From: Nocardioides donggukensis
GTDB lineage: Bacteria; Actinomycetota; Actinomycetes; Propionibacteriales; Nocardioidaceae
Assembly: GCF_014842875.1 (NCBI RefSeq)
Contig: NZ_JACYXZ010000002.1
Span: forward strand, 62,001-126,000
Length of the DNA stretch: 64,000 nt
Direction: 5' to 3'
Shown here: positions 26,702-36,782 of the stretch, in pieces
How positions within the stretch are numbered: the stretch's first letter is position 1
Layout: every line of letters starts with the position of its first letter
Made by a program: the position numbers and the translations under genes
Notes under the pieces: generated by a model
What the model was told of the DNA's origin: nothing
The model's input: only the letters and a program-made list of their open reading frames with translations
Databases searched by the model: none

Positions 26702-27169
26702 ATGCGCACATCTCATCTCGTGGCGACGGCCACGCTCGCCCTCGGGCTGGTGGCCGGGACGGGCGGCACCGCGTGGGCGGGGGGTGTGGAGCGCTTCACG
26801 CTGCCGGACGAGCAGTTCCCGGTCGACAACCCGTGCACGGGCGCGTCCACCCTGCTCACGCTCACCGACCAGCAGCTGCTCGTCCGGGAGGCCGAGGACG
26901 GCAACGGCGCGTTCCACATCACCCAGCACGTCGCTGCCGACTGGCACACCGAGGACGGCTTCAGCGGGCGCTTCCGCGACAACTTCGGCGTCACCGACGC
27001 CGACCCGGGCACGTTCACCGACTTCGTCCTCCACCAGCAGGTCCGCTTCGTCGGCCGGAACGCGTCCGGTCGGGTCGCCAAGTTCCGCGGCAGCTACGTG
27101 GTGCGGCAGACGCCGGACGGTCCCCGCGCGCAGGTCGAGTTCGAGGAGGCGACCTGCGTCGGGCGGTAG
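26702..27169 (+). CDS. Secreted hypothetical protein
   Basis: A 155-residue protein with a clear Sec signal peptide (MRTSHLVATATLALGLVAG, cleavage near AWA-GG). The mature part is a probable beta-rich domain with two cysteines (NPCTGAST and EATCVGR) that could form one disulfide. Family unknown; it resembles small secreted actinobacterial proteins of no assigned function. A GGAGGAGG ribosome binding site just before the ATG at 26702 supports the start. The ORF is monocistronic. Confidence 0.7.
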   Translation: MRTSHLVATATLALGLVAGTGGTAWAGGVERFTLPDEQFPVDNPCTGASTLLTLTDQQLLVREAEDGNGAFHITQHVAADWHTEDGFSGRFRDNFGVTDADPGTFTDFVLHQQVRFVGRNASGRVAKFRGSYVVRQTPDGPRAQVEFEEATCVGR

Positions 27170-27197
27170 CCGCCCGGAGCCCGATCGCGGTCGGGAG

Positions 27198-28217
27198 TCA
27201 GAAGATCCCGGCGTAGGCGTTGAGGGCGGGCTGCCCGCCGAGGTGGGCGTAGAGCACGGTGGAGTCGCGGCCGATCTCCCCGGAGCCGACGAGGTCGATC
27301 AGGCCGGCCATCGACTTCCCCTCGTAGACCGGGTCGATGATCATGCCCTCGAGCCGCCCGGAGAGACGGATGGCCTCGATCGTGGAGTCCACGGGGATGC
27401 CGTAGAGATCCCCGGCCCAGCCCTCGAGCACCTGGATCTCCTCCTCGCGCAGCTCGCGGCCGAGGTCGATCAGCTCGGCTGTGGACCGGGCGATCCGCGC
27501 CACCTGGTCGCGCGTCCGGGCCAGCGTGGCCGAGGCGTCGATGCCCAGGATCCGCCGCGGACGGGTGTCGCCGCTCTCCTGGAGGGCGGCGAAGCCGGCG
27601 ATCATGCCGGCGTGGGTGGAGCCGGTCACCGTGCAGACGACGATCGTGTCGAAGAAGACGCCGAGCCGGCGCTCCTGCTCGGCCACCTCGAAGGCCCAGT
27701 TGGCGAAGCCGAGCCCTCCGAGCCGGTGCTCCGAGGCCCCGGCCGGGATGCCGTACGGCTTGCCGCCGGCGGCCTCGACCTCGTGCAGGGCGTCCTCCCA
27801 CGACGTACGGATGCCGATGTCGAAGCCGGCGTCGTCGAGGCGCACGTCGGCGCCCATGATCCGCGACAGCAGGATGTTGCCGACCCGGTCGTTGCCGGGG
27901 TCGTCCCAGTCGACCCACTTCTCCTGGACGAGCCGGCACCCCATGCCCAGCCTGGCGGCGACGGCGGCGACCTGTCGGGTGTGGTTGGACTGGTATCCGC
28001 CGATGGAGACCAGCGTGTCGGCGCCCTGGGCCAGCGCATCCGGGACGATGTACTCGAGCTTGCGGGTCTTGTTGCCACCGAACGCCAGGCCGCTGTTGCA
28101 GTCCTCGCGCTTGGCCCAGAGCTCGGCGCCACCGAGGTGGTTGCTCAGCCGCTCGAGCGGGTGGACCGGGCTGGGCCCGAAGGTGAGCGGGTGGCGGGGG
28201 AAGTCGGCCAGTGACAT
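27198..28217 (-). CDS. acdS: 1-aminocyclopropane-1-carboxylate deaminase
   Basis: A 339-residue PLP fold-type II enzyme that opens the ring of ACC, the plant ethylene precursor, giving 2-oxobutyrate and ammonia. The PLP lysine is Lys50 in [11 protein letters not shown], and [15 protein letters not shown] binds the phosphate region. Residues that separate true ACC deaminases from D-cysteine desulfhydrases are present: Glu in YEGKSM (about 299) and Leu in YAHLGG (about 326). Length matches the family. Its start is 20 bp after the stop of trpB2, so the two PLP enzymes are probably one operon. A plant-associated or rhizosphere lifestyle is inferred. Confidence 0.88.
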   Translation of the reverse strand: MSLADFPRHPLTFGPSPVHPLERLSNHLGGAELWAKREDCNSGLAFGGNKTRKLEYIVPDALAQGADTLVSIGGYQSNHTRQVAAVAARLGMGCRLVQEKWVDWDDPGNDRVGNILLSRIMGADVRLDDAGFDIGIRTSWEDALHEVEAAGGKPYGIPAGASEHRLGGLGFANWAFEVAEQERRLGVFFDTIVVCTVTGSTHAGMIAGFAALQESGDTRPRRILGIDASATLARTRDQVARIARSTAELIDLGRELREEEIQVLEGWAGDLYGIPVDSTIEAIRLSGRLEGMIIDPVYEGKSMAGLIDLVGSGEIGRDSTVLYAHLGGQPALNAYAGIF

Positions 28218-28237
28218 GGACGGGCTCCTGGGTCGGG

Positions 28238-29617
28238 TCAGACGACGGTGGGCAGCTTCGACAGCGCCTCCGCGACCGACGCCTGGATGTCGTCGTCCTC
28301 GAAGGCGTGGTCGGTGACGTCGCCGGCCAGGTACGCGTCGTACGCCGCCAGGTCGAGGTGGCCGTGCCCGCAGAGGGCGGTGAGGATCACCTTCTCCTCG
28401 CCGGTCTCGACGCAGCGCTGCGCCTCCTCGACGGCGGCGGCGATCGCGTGCGTCGGCTCCGGCGCCGGCACGATGCCCTCGGTGCGCGCGAAGAGGACGC
28501 CGCCCGCGAAGCACTCGGTCTGGGGCTTGGCCACCGCCTCGATCTCGCCGGTCTCGTAGAGGTGCGAGATCAGCGGGCTCATGCCGTGGTAGCGCAGGCC
28601 GCCGGCGTGGATCGGGTCGGGGACGAAGTCGTGGCCGAGCGTGTGCATCTTCATCAGCGGGGTCATGCCCAGGGTGTCGCCGAAGTCGTAGGCGTAGGTG
28701 CCCTGGGTCAGTGACGGGCAGGCGGCCGGCTCCACGGCCCGGACCGTCGGCGACATCCGGCCGGCCCACTTCTCGCGCAGGAACGGGAACGCCAGGCCGC
28801 CGAAGTTCGAGCCGCCCCCGGTGCAGCCGACGAGCAGGTCGGGGGTCTCGCCGATCTTGGCCAGCTGGAGCAGGGCCTCCTCGCCGATGATCGTCTGGTG
28901 CAGCAGGACGTGGTTGAGCACGCTGCCCAGCGCGTAGTTGGTGGCCGGGTCCTGCGCGGCCATCTCCACCGCCTCGCTGATGGCGATCCCGAGCGACCCC
29001 GTGGAGTCGGGGTCGCGGGCCAGGATCGTGCGCCCCGCCTCGGTGAGGTCCGACGGGCTCGGGTGCACGGTGCCGCCGAAGACCTCCATCATGATCTTGC
29101 GGTAGGGCTTCTGGTCGTACGACGCCCGCACCTGCCAGATCTCGCACTCCATGTCGAACTGCGCGCACGCGAAGGCCAGGGCCGTGCCCCACTGTCCGGC
29201 GCCGGTCTCGGTGGTCAGCCGCCGCACCCCGGCCTTGGCGTTGTAGAAGGCCTGCGGGACCGAGGTGTTCGGCTTGTGCGAGCCGGCCGGCGAGACGCCC
29301 TCGTACTTGTAGTAGATGCGGGCCGGCGTGCCCAGGGCCCGCTCCAGCCGGTGCGCGCGGTAGAGCGGGCTCGGCCTCCACAGTCGGTAGACGTCGAGCA
29401 CCTCGGGCGGGATCTCGACGTACTGCTCGGTCGAGACCTCCTGCAGGATCAGGTCCATCGGGAAGAGCGGGGCCAGGTCCTCGGGGCCGACCGGCTGACC
29501 GGTGCCCGGGTGCAGCACCGGGGGAGCGGGCGAGGGCAGGTCGGCGAGGACGTTGTACCAGCGGGTCGGCATCTCGTCCTCGTCCAGCAGGATCTTGTGC
29601 TGCTGCGGATCTCCCAT
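28238..29617 (-). CDS. trpB2: Tryptophan synthase beta-like TrpB2
   Basis: A 459-residue PLP enzyme of the TrpB2 subgroup, which has an N-terminal extension and works without a classical TrpA. The PLP lysine lies in [16 protein letters not shown], and the phosphate loop is [12 protein letters not shown]. The phrase [24 protein letters not shown] is typical of TrpB2. It condenses indole with serine or O-phosphoserine (known for some members). No trpA or other trp genes are nearby, so indole salvage or another beta-replacement is likely. ATG 29617 is preceded by GGGAGG; frames reaching 29818 are rejected. It is the first gene of the pair with acdS. Confidence 0.88.
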   Translation of the reverse strand: MGDPQQHKILLDEDEMPTRWYNVLADLPSPAPPVLHPGTGQPVGPEDLAPLFPMDLILQEVSTEQYVEIPPEVLDVYRLWRPSPLYRAHRLERALGTPARIYYKYEGVSPAGSHKPNTSVPQAFYNAKAGVRRLTTETGAGQWGTALAFACAQFDMECEIWQVRASYDQKPYRKIMMEVFGGTVHPSPSDLTEAGRTILARDPDSTGSLGIAISEAVEMAAQDPATNYALGSVLNHVLLHQTIIGEEALLQLAKIGETPDLLVGCTGGGSNFGGLAFPFLREKWAGRMSPTVRAVEPAACPSLTQGTYAYDFGDTLGMTPLMKMHTLGHDFVPDPIHAGGLRYHGMSPLISHLYETGEIEAVAKPQTECFAGGVLFARTEGIVPAPEPTHAIAAAVEEAQRCVETGEEKVILTALCGHGHLDLAAYDAYLAGDVTDHAFEDDDIQASVAEALSKLPTVV

Positions 29618-29746
29618 GGCCGGCCTCCCGTGCCTCGCGTGTCCCCCCACGACTCCTCGGACCCTAGTGGGTGGCGCTGGGCCGGTCGAGGGATCGTCGC
29701 CGGCTGGTCGCTCTGCTCGTCGCGGCACCTCTGCCATCGTGGGCCC

Positions 29747-30826
29747 ATGACCACGCCAAGGACCGAGGGACGGACCGCACTGCCGGAGCGGATGCGGGCC
29801 GCGGTGACCACCCGCCACGGCGGGCTCGACGCGATCGAGGTGCGCGAGCTGCCGGTCCCGGAGCCGGGCCCGGACGAGGTGCTGGTGCAGGTGGGTGGGG
29901 CCGGGTGCAACAACACCGACCTGTGGACCCGGGAGGGTGCCTACGGCACCGCGGAGGACCCGGACGCGAAGGCCGGCTGGCTCGGGCCGATCGACTTCCC
30001 ACGGATCCAGGGCGGGGACGTCGCGGGGACCGTGGTGGCCGCGGGGGAGCGGGCCCCCGGGTCGCTGGTGGGCTCACGGGTCCTGGTGGACCCGGCGCAC
30101 TACGACGGGCCCGGCCCGGACGCCCTGCCCGACGACATCCTCGGCAGCGAGCGGGACGGCGGCTTCGCGGAGTACGTCGTGGTGCCGGCCGCCCGGGCCC
30201 ACCCGGTGGACGGGTCGCCGCTCACCGATGTCGAGCTCGGCGCCCTGCCCATCGCCTACGGCACCGCCCTGGGCATGCTCGAGCGCGCGGCTGTGGCGCA
30301 GGGCCACACCGTCCTGGTCACGGGCGCCTCCGGCGGGGTCGGCCTGGCCGCGGTCCAGCTGGCCACGGCCCGGGGCGCGCGGGTGGTGGGGGTGTGCAGC
30401 GGCAGCAAGCGGGACGGCGTACGGCGGGCCGGCGCCGAGGCGACCGTGGACCGCACGCGCGGTGCCGTCCTGGCCGACGCGTCGGCGGCCGTCGGGACCG
30501 GCTACGACGCGGTGATCGACGTCGCGGCCGGCCCGCTGGTGGGCCCCGGACTCGGGCTGCTGCGCCCCGGGGGCCGCTGGGTGGTGGCCGGGGCGCTCGA
30601 CGGGTGGGCGGTCGACCTCGACGTCCGCCGGCTCTACCTGACGAACCTGGCGCTGCTCGGCTCGACCATGCACACGCCCCGGATCTTCGAGCTGTTGGTG
30701 GAGATCGCCCGGCGGGGCGAGGTCCGCCCCGTCGTCGCCGCCACGTTCGGCCTCGACGAGGTGCCGGCCGCCCAGGAGGAGCTGGCCCGGCGCGGGCACG
30801 TGGGCAAGCTCGTCATCGTGCCCTGA
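29747..30826 (+). CDS. MDR-family zinc-binding alcohol dehydrogenase/quinone reductase
   Basis: A 359-residue medium-chain oxidoreductase. The N-terminal GroES-like domain has [15 protein letters not shown] and [11 protein letters not shown]; the Rossmann domain has the nucleotide motif [15 protein letters not shown], typical of NADPH-preferring quinone-reductase-like members. The structural zinc cysteine cluster is absent. Substrate unknown. ATG 29747 begins [18 protein letters not shown]. It is divergent from trpB2, 129 bp apart. C-terminal [10 protein letters not shown] is the usual family ending. Confidence 0.8.
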   Translation: MTTPRTEGRTALPERMRAAVTTRHGGLDAIEVRELPVPEPGPDEVLVQVGGAGCNNTDLWTREGAYGTAEDPDAKAGWLGPIDFPRIQGGDVAGTVVAAGERAPGSLVGSRVLVDPAHYDGPGPDALPDDILGSERDGGFAEYVVVPAARAHPVDGSPLTDVELGALPIAYGTALGMLERAAVAQGHTVLVTGASGGVGLAAVQLATARGARVVGVCSGSKRDGVRRAGAEATVDRTRGAVLADASAAVGTGYDAVIDVAAGPLVGPGLGLLRPGGRWVVAGALDGWAVDLDVRRLYLTNLALLGSTMHTPRIFELLVEIARRGEVRPVVAATFGLDEVPAAQEELARRGHVGKLVIVP

Positions 30827-30878
30827 GAGCGCCCCGGACGAACGCTGGACAAAGATTGGACAAATTCCCATCCGCGGG

Positions 30879-30936
30879 TGGAGTGTGCTCCGAATCACGG
30901 TCGGAACCAGGTGCGGGGACCCGGCTCCACACTCCA
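30879..30936. repeat. Separated inverted repeat before the fasciclin gene
   Basis: TGGAGTGTG at 30879-30887 and its complement CACACTCCA at 30928-30936 flank a 40-nt loop just ahead of the fasciclin gene. Upstream, GGACAAA occurs twice (30847-30865 region). It could be a regulator site or a leader hairpin. Confidence 0.35.
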
Positions 30937-30958
30937 TCCGAACCGAAGGGAAAGAACG

Positions 30959-31597
30959 ATGAAGAACCGCATCGCAGCCATCGGCCTCACGGCCGCCCTC
31001 GCGTCCGCCGCCGTGGCGGTCCCTGCCTCGTCGGCCTCGGCCGGCGACGGCCACCCCCACCCCGGGACGACCAGCCTGGTCGAGGTGCTGGCCGCCGACG
31101 GCGTCGGCTTCGACCGCAACTGGAAGGACTTCGACATCGTCGAGCGGGCGGCGCTCACCGTCCTCGAGGCCAAGCCGTCCAGCCCGGTCGGCGTGCTCGC
31201 CGACGGCCGGGAGGCGCTCACGGCCTTCGTGCCGACCGACCGTGCGTTCCGGCGGTTGGTGCGTGACGTCACCGGCACGCCGCCGCGCAACGAGCGGCAG
31301 ACCTTCCAGGCCGTCGCCACCCTCGGCGTCGACACGATCGAGGCCGTGCTGCTCTACCACGTCGTCCCCGGCGCCACGATCGACTCCGCGCAGGCGGCGA
31401 AGTCCGACGGCGCGAGGCTCGACACGGCGCTGGGCGAGACCGTGACGGTGGACGTCCGTCCGAACCGGATCTACCTGATCGACAAGGACTACGACGACCG
31501 CAACCCGCGTCTGGTCCCGAAGCTGCTCGACATCAACGAGGGCAACCGGCAGATCGCGCACGGCATCCACCGGATGCTGCGCCCGATCGACCTCTGA
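30959..31597 (+). CDS. Secreted fasciclin (FAS1) domain protein
   Basis: A 212-residue secreted protein. A signal peptide (MKNRIAAIGLTAALASAAVA, cleavage near ASA-GD) is followed by one FAS1 domain with both conserved boxes: H1 in LTAFVPTDRAFRRL and H2 in VLLYHVVPGATI. FAS1 domains mediate adhesion or act as secreted antigens such as MPT70 in mycobacteria. The ATG at 30959 follows GAAGGGAAAG. The 132-bp upstream gap carries an inverted repeat. Confidence 0.85.
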   Translation: MKNRIAAIGLTAALASAAVAVPASSASAGDGHPHPGTTSLVEVLAADGVGFDRNWKDFDIVERAALTVLEAKPSSPVGVLADGREALTAFVPTDRAFRRLVRDVTGTPPRNERQTFQAVATLGVDTIEAVLLYHVVPGATIDSAQAAKSDGARLDTALGETVTVDVRPNRIYLIDKDYDDRNPRLVPKLLDINEGNRQIAHGIHRMLRPIDL

Positions 31598-31670
31598 CCG
31601 GGTCGCGCCGGTCCCTCGACCGGCCACTCGATCGGCCAGTCCCCGCGACCCGGGGGCGGGCCGGTTGACG

Positions 31671-32189
31671 TCAGAGCACCTCGGTGCCGTACATCTCCCC
31701 GAGCGGATCGGCGATGAGCTCGATCCGGGCGCCGTCGGGGTCGCGGAAGTAGACCGAGACGTCGCTGTGCACCTCGTGCTCGACACCGGCGTCCTGCAGC
31801 CTGCGGACCAGTCGCCGCCACCGCTCCGGGGCGACCGAGATCGCCACGTGGTGCAGGCCGCCCAGCACCTCGGCGTACGGGCCGACGTCGAGGCCGGGGA
31901 AGTCGAAGAAGGCGAGCAGGTTCTGGTTGCCGATGTCGAAGAAGAAGTGCGAGGAGCCGGGGTAGTCACGGTTGTCGACGAGCTCGGTCAGCGGGAACTC
32001 CAGCACTCCCTGGTAGAACTCGACGGTCCGCTCGACGTCGCTGCTGATCAGGGCGGTGTGGTGCAGGCCGCGAGCCGAGGAGTCGGGTCGTTCGGCCGCG
32101 GGGCGCAGGTGCCGCTCCCGGATCCGGTCCCGCTCGGCCTCCAGCGCGGCCAGGTCCGGCGTCCCCGACGCGGGGTGATTCTCGCTCAC
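31671..32189 (-). CDS. VOC-family (glyoxalase/dioxygenase fold) protein
   Basis: A 172-residue protein with an N-terminal helical leader and one complete VOC module. The first beta-alpha-beta-beta-beta unit opens with GLHHTALISSDVERTVEFYQ, the second with GGLHHVAISVAP, and it ends with the metal-ligand strand GARIELIADP. Candidate metal ligands are the two His and the Glu. The reaction is unknown; relatives include dioxygenases and glutathione or mycothiol transferases. It is divergent from the amidase gene 58 bp away. Confidence 0.75.
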   Translation of the reverse strand: MSENHPASGTPDLAALEAERDRIRERHLRPAAERPDSSARGLHHTALISSDVERTVEFYQGVLEFPLTELVDNRDYPGSSHFFFDIGNQNLLAFFDFPGLDVGPYAEVLGGLHHVAISVAPERWRRLVRRLQDAGVEHEVHSDVSVYFRDPDGARIELIADPLGEMYGTEVL

Positions 32190-32247
32190 GGCGTCCTCCT
32201 CGGTCGTCTGCCCTCAGGATGACAGGTGCGCGGGCTAGCCTCACGCC

Positions 32248-33741
32248 ATGGAGCCCGACGAGTACCAGCGCCACGACGCGACCGACCTGGCCGGCATGGT
32301 GAGCCGCGGTGAGGTCACCGCCGCCGAGCTGCTGGCCCTGGCCCGGCGGCGCCGGGACGAGGTGAACCCCTCCCTGAACGCCGTGGTCGCCGATCTCGGC
32401 GGAGAGGCCGACGAGCGGGCCGCCGACCCCTCGCTGGCCGGGCCGTTCGCCGGTGTCCCGTTCCTGGTGAAGGACCTCGGGCAGGAGTACGCCGGGTTCC
32501 CGACCTCCAACGGCTCCCGGTCGCTGGCCGCCGACGTGGCGGACCGGCACGCGCTCGTGACCCAGCGGTTCCTCGACGCCGGGCTGGTCGTCTTCGGCAA
32601 GACCAACACGCCGGAGTTCGGCGCCAAGGGCGTCACCGAGTCAGAGCACTTCGGCCCGGCCCGCAACCCCTGGCACACCGGGCACACGCCCGGCGGCTCC
32701 TCGGGCGGGTCCGGTGCGGCGGTCGCGGCCGGGATCGTGCCCGCCGCCGGCGCCAACGACGGGGGCGGGTCGGTGCGGATCCCCGCCGCCTGCAACGGGC
32801 TGGTCGGGCTGAAGACCAGCCGAGGTCTGGGCCCCTACGGTCCGCAGACCGGCGAGGTGATGTTCGGGATGGTCACCCAGGGGGTGGTGTCGCGGACGGT
32901 CCGGGACAGTGCCGGGCTGCTGGACGCGATCATCGGGCCGGACCCGCGGGCCGGCTACCAGGGTGCGACCCACGACGTCGCGTTCGTCGACCGGATCCGC
33001 GAGGCGCCGGGCCGGCTCCGGATCGGCTACTCGGCGTCCTCCGCGATCAACGCCAGCCCCGACCCGGAGGCGGTCGCGGCCGTCGAGGGTGCCGCCCGGC
33101 TCCTGACCGAGCTGGGCCACGACGTCGAGGAGGTGGCGCCGCCACACGACGACGAGGCCCTGGCCCGGGACTTCCTGACGATCTGGTTCGCCCAGCTCTA
33201 CGGCCAGGTCGCCGACGTCAAGCAGCGGCTCGGCGCCAAGGACAGCCAGTTCGAGGCCGACACCCTCGCCACCGCCGAGCTCGGCCGGGCCGCCGGCATG
33301 CTCGGGCTGCTGCGCGCGCTGCAGAACGTGAACGGCTACATCCACTCCCTCGCGGACTTCCACGAGCGCTACGACTACTTCCTCACGCCGACCCTGGCCA
33401 CCCCGCCGCTGCCGGTCGGCGTGACCACGACACCGGACCGGCTCCAGAAGGCGTCGCGGATCGTCAGCCGGCTCCGCGGCGGCAAGGTCCTGGCCGCGAC
33501 CGGCGTGCTGGAGGAGATCATCTCCGAGAACATCGGCTGGGTCCCCTACACCCAGCTGGCGAACCTCACCGGACGGCCGGCGATCAGCGTGCCGCTGCAC
33601 TGGACCGCGGCCGGACTGCCGCTCGGCGTCCAGTTCGTCGGCCGCCTCGGCGCGGACGGCGACCTGCTGCGGCTGGCGGCGCAGCTCGAGGAGGCCCAGC
33701 CCTGGATCCAGCGCTTCCCGGCCCCGGTCACCGCGGGCTGA
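32248..33741 (+). CDS. Amidase-signature hydrolase
   Basis: A 497-residue amidase-signature enzyme with the complete Ser-cisSer-Lys triad: Lys75 (PFLVKDLG), cis-Ser151 ([13 protein letters not shown]) and nucleophile Ser175 (GGGSVRIPA). Such enzymes hydrolyse amides, including aryl or nylon-oligomer amides. The specificity region resembles 6-aminohexanoate-cyclic-dimer-hydrolase-like members, but I cannot fix the substrate. No gatB/gatC neighbours, so it is not the tRNA amidotransferase subunit. The gene is intact and monocistronic. Confidence 0.85.
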   Translation: MEPDEYQRHDATDLAGMVSRGEVTAAELLALARRRRDEVNPSLNAVVADLGGEADERAADPSLAGPFAGVPFLVKDLGQEYAGFPTSNGSRSLAADVADRHALVTQRFLDAGLVVFGKTNTPEFGAKGVTESEHFGPARNPWHTGHTPGGSSGGSGAAVAAGIVPAAGANDGGGSVRIPAACNGLVGLKTSRGLGPYGPQTGEVMFGMVTQGVVSRTVRDSAGLLDAIIGPDPRAGYQGATHDVAFVDRIREAPGRLRIGYSASSAINASPDPEAVAAVEGAARLLTELGHDVEEVAPPHDDEALARDFLTIWFAQLYGQVADVKQRLGAKDSQFEADTLATAELGRAAGMLGLLRALQNVNGYIHSLADFHERYDYFLTPTLATPPLPVGVTTTPDRLQKASRIVSRLRGGKVLAATGVLEEIISENIGWVPYTQLANLTGRPAISVPLHWTAAGLPLGVQFVGRLGADGDLLRLAAQLEEAQPWIQRFPAPVTAG

Positions 33742-33755
33742 GCGCCGCCGCGCGA

Positions 33756-34169
33756 TCAGGCTACGAGCAGCCCGACCCCGAGCACGCTGAGGCCGAGCGC
33801 CAGCACCAGCCCGCCGGCGTACACCAGCGCGACCAGGCGATTCGGACGCTCGCGTCCCCTGCCCATGGAGGACAGGAAGAAGCCGGCCGGCATCAGGATC
33901 GCCGCGATCGGCACACCGCTCCGTGCCGCCCAGTCCCAGCCGACGGGCAGATCGGCGGCGTCGGCGAGCGGCTGGCAGAGCAGGCCGAGGATGAGCAGCA
34001 CGCCGGCGTGCGCGTGCCCGGCGCGGGCGAAACCCGCCTGGAACTCGGTCACGCCCCCGCGCTGCCACAGCCGGACCAGGTACACGCCCCCGGTTTCCAC
34101 GGTGACGAGGGACAGCAGCAGGATCCCCGCGAGGATCCGGCCCTCGTCCGAGAGCACGAGCTCCGACAT
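33756..34169 (-). CDS. Small four-helix membrane protein, unknown
   Basis: A 137-residue protein with about four transmembrane segments. It begins MSELVLSDEGRILAGILLLS and contains GHAHAGVLLILGLLCQPLAD with two His in a membrane helix. This HAHAG-type motif could bind metal or heme, but I do not recognise a characterised family. ATG 34169 is preceded by GGAGG 8 bp upstream on the minus strand; a longer frame to 34217 adds an unlikely leader. It is convergent with the amidase gene and divergent from the TsuA-like gene. Confidence 0.65.
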   Translation of the reverse strand: MSELVLSDEGRILAGILLLSLVTVETGGVYLVRLWQRGGVTEFQAGFARAGHAHAGVLLILGLLCQPLADAADLPVGWDWAARSGVPIAAILMPAGFFLSSMGRGRERPNRLVALVYAGGLVLALGLSVLGVGLLVA

Positions 34170-34318
34170 CTCGACCTCCTCGCGGGCGACGACCGGCCGC
34201 TCCTGCTGGCCCTCCATCGTAGGCCCGATCCCGCGGGGTCCGGCCGGCCGCTGGAAGCCGGGGGCCGTCCCGCCGGGTTACCGTGCCGGTCAGGTCACGA
34301 GGGACGGGACGAGGTCGC

Positions 34319-35308
34319 ATGCTCGAGATGATCGCCACCGGCGCGTTGGCGGGAGCCCTCATGGGCTTCGTGCTTCAGCGCTCCGACCTCTGCTTCCACT
34401 CGATGTTCGCCGGCGCGTGGCAGGGGCGCACCCGTCTGCTGCGCGGCTGGCTGCTGGGCGTCTCCCTCGCCTCGGTAGGCCTGTCGCTGGTCTACCTCAC
34501 CGAGTGGTCGTCGGGGCTCAACACCGGCCTGGCCTTCCGCCCGGTGCAGAACGTCGTCGGCGGCGTGATCATCGGCGTCGGCATGGTGGTGGCCCGCTCC
34601 TGCGTCTCCGGGCTGTTCTACAAGCTCGGTGCCGGGATGCTCGGCGCGGCGGTCGGGATCACGGCCTGGGTGCTGGGGGAGCTGGCCGCGACCAACGTCT
34701 CCCTCGACGGACCGACCGTCCTGGCCGGGGGTGAGGCGGGCACCCTCCCGGCCGTCCTCGGTCTGCCCCGGCTGCTGGTGGCCCTGGTCCTGCTCGGCGG
34801 TGTCGTGGCGCTGCTCTGGGGGCGCCGCGGCGTGCGCGGTGCCGGCTCCGATCGGAGTCGGGCCTGGTCCTGGCCGCGGATCGGTGTCGGGCTGGGCGTG
34901 GTGACCGTGGCCGGGTGGCTGCTGGCAGGCCTCGGCGGCTCCTCGTTCGGCCCGAGCACGGTCGGTGCCGCGAACAGCGTCCAGGCCGGTCGGGTCAACT
35001 GGTGGCTGGTCGCCTTCCTGTTCGGCATCGTGCTCGGCGCCCACCTCTCCGCGCGGCAGTCCGGCCGGTGGCGGCCCCGGGGCGAGAACCCGGTCCGGTT
35101 CCTCCAGCTGGCGGCCGGCGGTTTCCTGCTCGGCGCGGGTGGCTGGATCGCCGGCGGCTGCAACCTGGGGCACGGCGTCTCCGGCGTCGCCCAGCTCAAC
35201 GTCAGCTCGTTCGTCGTCGTCGCCGCGATGGCGCTCGGCGTCCTGGCGGCCGGCAGGGCGCGATCCAAAGCGTCCCGTCCCGCTTGGCTCCCCACCCCCA
35301 CCCGATAG
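34319..35308 (+). CDS. YeeE/YedE (TsuA-like) sulfur-compound transporter
   Basis: A 329-residue membrane protein of the YeeE/YedE family. Conserved cysteines in hydrophobic helices are visible: LQRSDLCFHSMF, VARSCVSGLFYK and GGCNLGHGVSG. In TsuA such cysteines relay thiosulfate through the channel (established). Two repeat halves of about 150 residues are apparent. There is no TusA-like partner next door. Its stop codon lies inside a long inverted repeat (35304-35366) that may end the transcript. Confidence 0.8.
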   Translation: MLEMIATGALAGALMGFVLQRSDLCFHSMFAGAWQGRTRLLRGWLLGVSLASVGLSLVYLTEWSSGLNTGLAFRPVQNVVGGVIIGVGMVVARSCVSGLFYKLGAGMLGAAVGITAWVLGELAATNVSLDGPTVLAGGEAGTLPAVLGLPRLLVALVLLGGVVALLWGRRGVRGAGSDRSRAWSWPRIGVGLGVVTVAGWLLAGLGGSSFGPSTVGAANSVQAGRVNWWLVAFLFGIVLGAHLSARQSGRWRPRGENPVRFLQLAAGGFLLGAGGWIAGGCNLGHGVSGVAQLNVSSFVVVAAMALGVLAAGRARSKASRPAWLPTPTR

Positions 35309-35366
35309 TCGACGAAGTTCGAGTCGTCGGATCCGCTCCAGGACGACTCGAACTTCGTGGACTATC
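35304..35366. repeat. 25-bp inverted repeat with one mismatch (terminator-like)
   Basis: Arms 35304-35328 and 35342-35366 are complementary at 24 of 25 positions around a 13-nt loop. The left arm covers the TsuA-like stop codon. There is no T-run, so it is not a canonical intrinsic terminator; it may still terminate or stabilise RNA. The arms end just before the acyl-CoA dehydrogenase gene. Confidence 0.7.
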
Positions 35367-35395
35367 GAGCATGGGGGGCAGACTGGGGTGACCTC

Positions 35396-36562
35396 ATGTC
35401 CTCCGAGACGAACGGATCCTCGATGCGCGAACTCTTCACCGACGAACACGATGCCTTCCGCTCGGCCGTGGGCTCGTTCCTCGACAAGGAGGTGGTGCCG
35501 CACCACGAGCAGTGGGAGGCGGACGGGGTGGTCTCCCGGGAGGTGTGGCAGGCCGCCGGGCGCCAGGGCATGCTCGGGATGAACCTCCCGGAGGAGTACG
35601 GCGGGGGCGGCAGCGACGACTTCCGCTTCAACGCGGTCGTCACCGAGGAGATGGCCTACCGGGGTCTGCACGGCGCGGCGTTCTCGCTGTTCAACGACAT
35701 GATCGCGCCGTACTACGGCTCGCTGGCGACCGACGAGCAGAAGCGCCGCTGGCTGCCCGGACTGACCTCCGGGGACCTGATCGCCGCGATCGCGATGACC
35801 GAGCCGGGCACCGGCAGCGACCTGCAGGGCATCCGCACCACGGCCGCCGACCAGGGCGACCACTACCTGCTCAACGGCGCGAAGACGTTCATCAGCAACG
35901 GGATCCTCTCCGACCTGGTGATCGTGGTCGCGCGCACCGAGCCGGACGCGGGGGTGAACGGCTTCAGCCTGCTCGTCGTGGAGCGCGGCATGGACGGCTT
36001 CGGCCGGGGTCGCAACCTCGACAAGATCGGCCAGCACGCCCAGGACACCGCGGAGCTGTCCTTCGAGGACGTGCGGGTCCCGAAGGAGAACCTCCTCGGC
36101 GAGGCGGGCCAGGGCTTCTACTACCTGATGACGAACCTGTCCCAGGAGCGGCTCTCGATCGCGGTCGCCGGCGCCGCGGCCATCGAGGCGGTCCGGGACC
36201 TGGCCGTCGGCTACGCCAAGGAGCGGCAGGCGTTCGGCCGGGCGATCGGCTCGTTCCAGCACAACCGGTTCGTGCTCGCCGAGATGGCGACCGAGGCCAG
36301 CCTGGCTCGGGTCTTCGTCGACGACTGCCTCAAGAAGCACCTCACCGGCGACCTGGACGCCGCGACCGCGAGCATGGCGAAGTGGTGGGTCACCGAGACC
36401 CAGAAGCGGCACGTCGACACCGCGCTGCAGCTGCACGGGGGCTACGGCTACATGCGCGAGTACCCGATCGCCCGGGCGTTCCTCGACAGCCGGGTGCAGA
36501 CGATCTACGGCGGGACCACCGAGATCCAGAAGGAGATCATCGGGCGGTCGCTGGGGCTCTGA
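35396..36562 (+). CDS. Acyl-CoA dehydrogenase
   Basis: A 388-residue flavoprotein oxidising acyl-CoA to enoyl-CoA. Signature one is AIAMTEPGTGSDLQGIRT and signature two LQLHGGYGYMREYPIAR. The catalytic base is the Glu in IYGGTTEIQKEI. It most resembles long-chain (LCAD-type) members in size and motifs. ATG 35396 is preferred because the in-frame start at 35357 lies inside the inverted repeat; a Met at 35423 is a further option. It probably feeds the beta-oxidation system with an ETF encoded elsewhere. Confidence 0.85.
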   Translation: MSSETNGSSMRELFTDEHDAFRSAVGSFLDKEVVPHHEQWEADGVVSREVWQAAGRQGMLGMNLPEEYGGGGSDDFRFNAVVTEEMAYRGLHGAAFSLFNDMIAPYYGSLATDEQKRRWLPGLTSGDLIAAIAMTEPGTGSDLQGIRTTAADQGDHYLLNGAKTFISNGILSDLVIVVARTEPDAGVNGFSLLVVERGMDGFGRGRNLDKIGQHAQDTAELSFEDVRVPKENLLGEAGQGFYYLMTNLSQERLSIAVAGAAAIEAVRDLAVGYAKERQAFGRAIGSFQHNRFVLAEMATEASLARVFVDDCLKKHLTGDLDAATASMAKWWVTETQKRHVDTALQLHGGYGYMREYPIARAFLDSRVQTIYGGTTEIQKEIIGRSLGL

Positions 36563-36721
36563 CCGGCCGCTGGGGCCTACGGGCGACGCCCCTGGAACGT
36601 GTCGCCGCCCGTAGGCTCCTGCCGCCGCCGCGACGAGAGTCGCGAGCGACGGGTGGAAGCAACGCTATCCGTCCCGGCCCCCAGGGGCGAGCGCGTCGGG
36701 GTGCGGGGGAGCCGAAACCGT

Positions 36722-36753
36722 CCGATCGGGTGAGCGGAACTGCCCGATCGGGC
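36722..36753. repeat. Repeated CCGATCGG palindromes
   Basis: The palindrome CCGATCGGG occurs twice about 22 bp apart in the gap before the TroA-like gene. It could be a regulator site. The rest of the 220-bp gap (36563-36782) shows nothing else. Confidence 0.3.
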
Positions 36754-36782
36754 GACAGCGCGAGCGCGCTAGCCTCGCCGTC

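Noticed and set aside
34295..36436. 713-residue minus-strand ORF
   Set aside because: Antisense to the TsuA-like and acyl-CoA dehydrogenase genes, with Glu/Arg/Gly-rich composition typical of shadows.
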